Assembly (NCBI GenBank): GCA_905214865.1 | Contig: CAJMNO010000018.1 | Coordinates: 1 to 48,505 of the forward strand | From: an uncultured bacterium | Lineage (GTDB): Bacteria; Actinomycetota; Coriobacteriia; Coriobacteriales; Atopobiaceae | Direction of reading: 5' to 3' | DNA: 48,505 nucleotides | Part shown: positions 48,363 to 48,505 of the stretch, one piece after another | How the letters are laid out: every line of letters begins with the position of its first letter | How positions within the stretch are numbered: the first letter of the stretch is position 1 | Translations under genes and position numbers: made by a program | The notes under the pieces: model-generated | Told to the model about the DNA's origin: nothing | The model's database searches: none | Seen by the model: the letters and a program-made list of their open reading frames with translations, nothing else

Positions 48363-48384
48363 ACGTAAAACCTTACGTATTATA
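48363..48384 (-). promoter_or_regulatory. efp promoter and 5-prime hairpin
   Basis: A perfect -10 TATAAT (48379-48384) lies on the minus strand; the -35 is weak. Immediately downstream ACGTAA and TTACGT (48363-48378) form a 6-bp dyad near the expected transcription start, a possible operator or RNA cap hairpin. Confidence 0.5.
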
Positions 48385-48455
48385 GGCGCGCGAGCAGTTC
48401 ATTGCGAGGGACTGCCATCCCACTTCACGAAGGCAACAGCCAGGGGGGCGGCTCC

Positions 48456-48477
48456 TTGATTGCCAAAGCTAGTGCAG
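48456..48477 (+). repeat. Right copy of the 22-bp end repeat
   Basis: Exact inverted match to 31-52, again running toward the window edge. The bases beyond it diverge from the left copy apart from a shared GCTGCAG, so the repeat may be part of a looser family. Confidence 0.6.
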
Positions 48478-48505
48478 GAGGGGCTGCAGTAGGTCTGTCG
48501 TAGGG

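Overview
The window looks like a chromosomal contig from a high-GC Gram-positive of the Actinomycetota, most likely class Coriobacteriia (Olsenella/Atopobium-like); this placement is inference. The supporting evidence is high GC, a division and cell-wall (dcw) cluster with ftsZ and sepF but no ftsA, the ylm-type order after ftsZ (pgeF, yggS, sepF, proC, yggT, divIVA), a type A RNase P RNA and an efp-yqhY-nusB-xseB-tlyA-nadK-recN run.

Layout. Positions 1-4530 form an accessory, decaying island: an XRE regulator / unknown protein / DUF1828 operon, a second XRE gene broken by three lesions, a frameshifted membrane-protein gene between two copies of an 18-bp repeat, several small orphan genes including an excisionase-like HTH protein, and a tail fragment resembling a replication protein. 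The island ends at the terminators of a tRNA-Gln/tRNA-Glu operon (4696-4864). From 4971 to 14257 come cca, two tandem aminopeptidase C genes, a HAD phosphatase, a HAD hydrolase lacking its cap domain, a YigZ protein, rnpB, and a paired radical SAM protein / TIGR03915 protein of presumed DNA-repair role whose promoter is bracketed by LexA-like sites.

From 14410 to 48313 every gene is on the minus strand. Read in the transcribed direction this is efp, yqhY, nusB, xseB, tlyA, nadK, recN, pyrG, xerD, then a gene-free stretch of about 1.1 kb rich in repeats and GTGGGA motifs, then mraZ, rsmH, ftsL, ftsI, murF, mraY, murD, ftsW, murG, murC, murB, ftsQ, ftsZ, pgeF, then the phosphate system (pstS, a fused pstC-pstA, pstB, phoU), then yggS, sepF, proC, yggT and divIVA. 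The Pst/PhoU block therefore sits inside the conserved ftsZ-to-divIVA neighbourhood, and gene ends overlap across its upstream and downstream borders.

How the genes fit together. mraZ to ftsZ provides lipid II synthesis (MurB, MurC, MurD, MurF, MraY, MurG), septal polymerisation and cross-linking (FtsW, FtsI) and the divisome scaffold (FtsQ, FtsL, FtsZ). SepF presumably anchors FtsZ in place of FtsA, and DivIVA marks curved membrane. Pst imports phosphate, PhoU modulates it, and here it is probably co-transcribed with division genes. The most unusual observations are the Pst insertion with the PstC-PstA fusion, the repeat and GTGGGA field upstream of the MraZ operator array, the LexA-like operators on the radical SAM repair pair, the capless Cof-type HAD, and the XRE/DUF1828 cassette in the decaying island.
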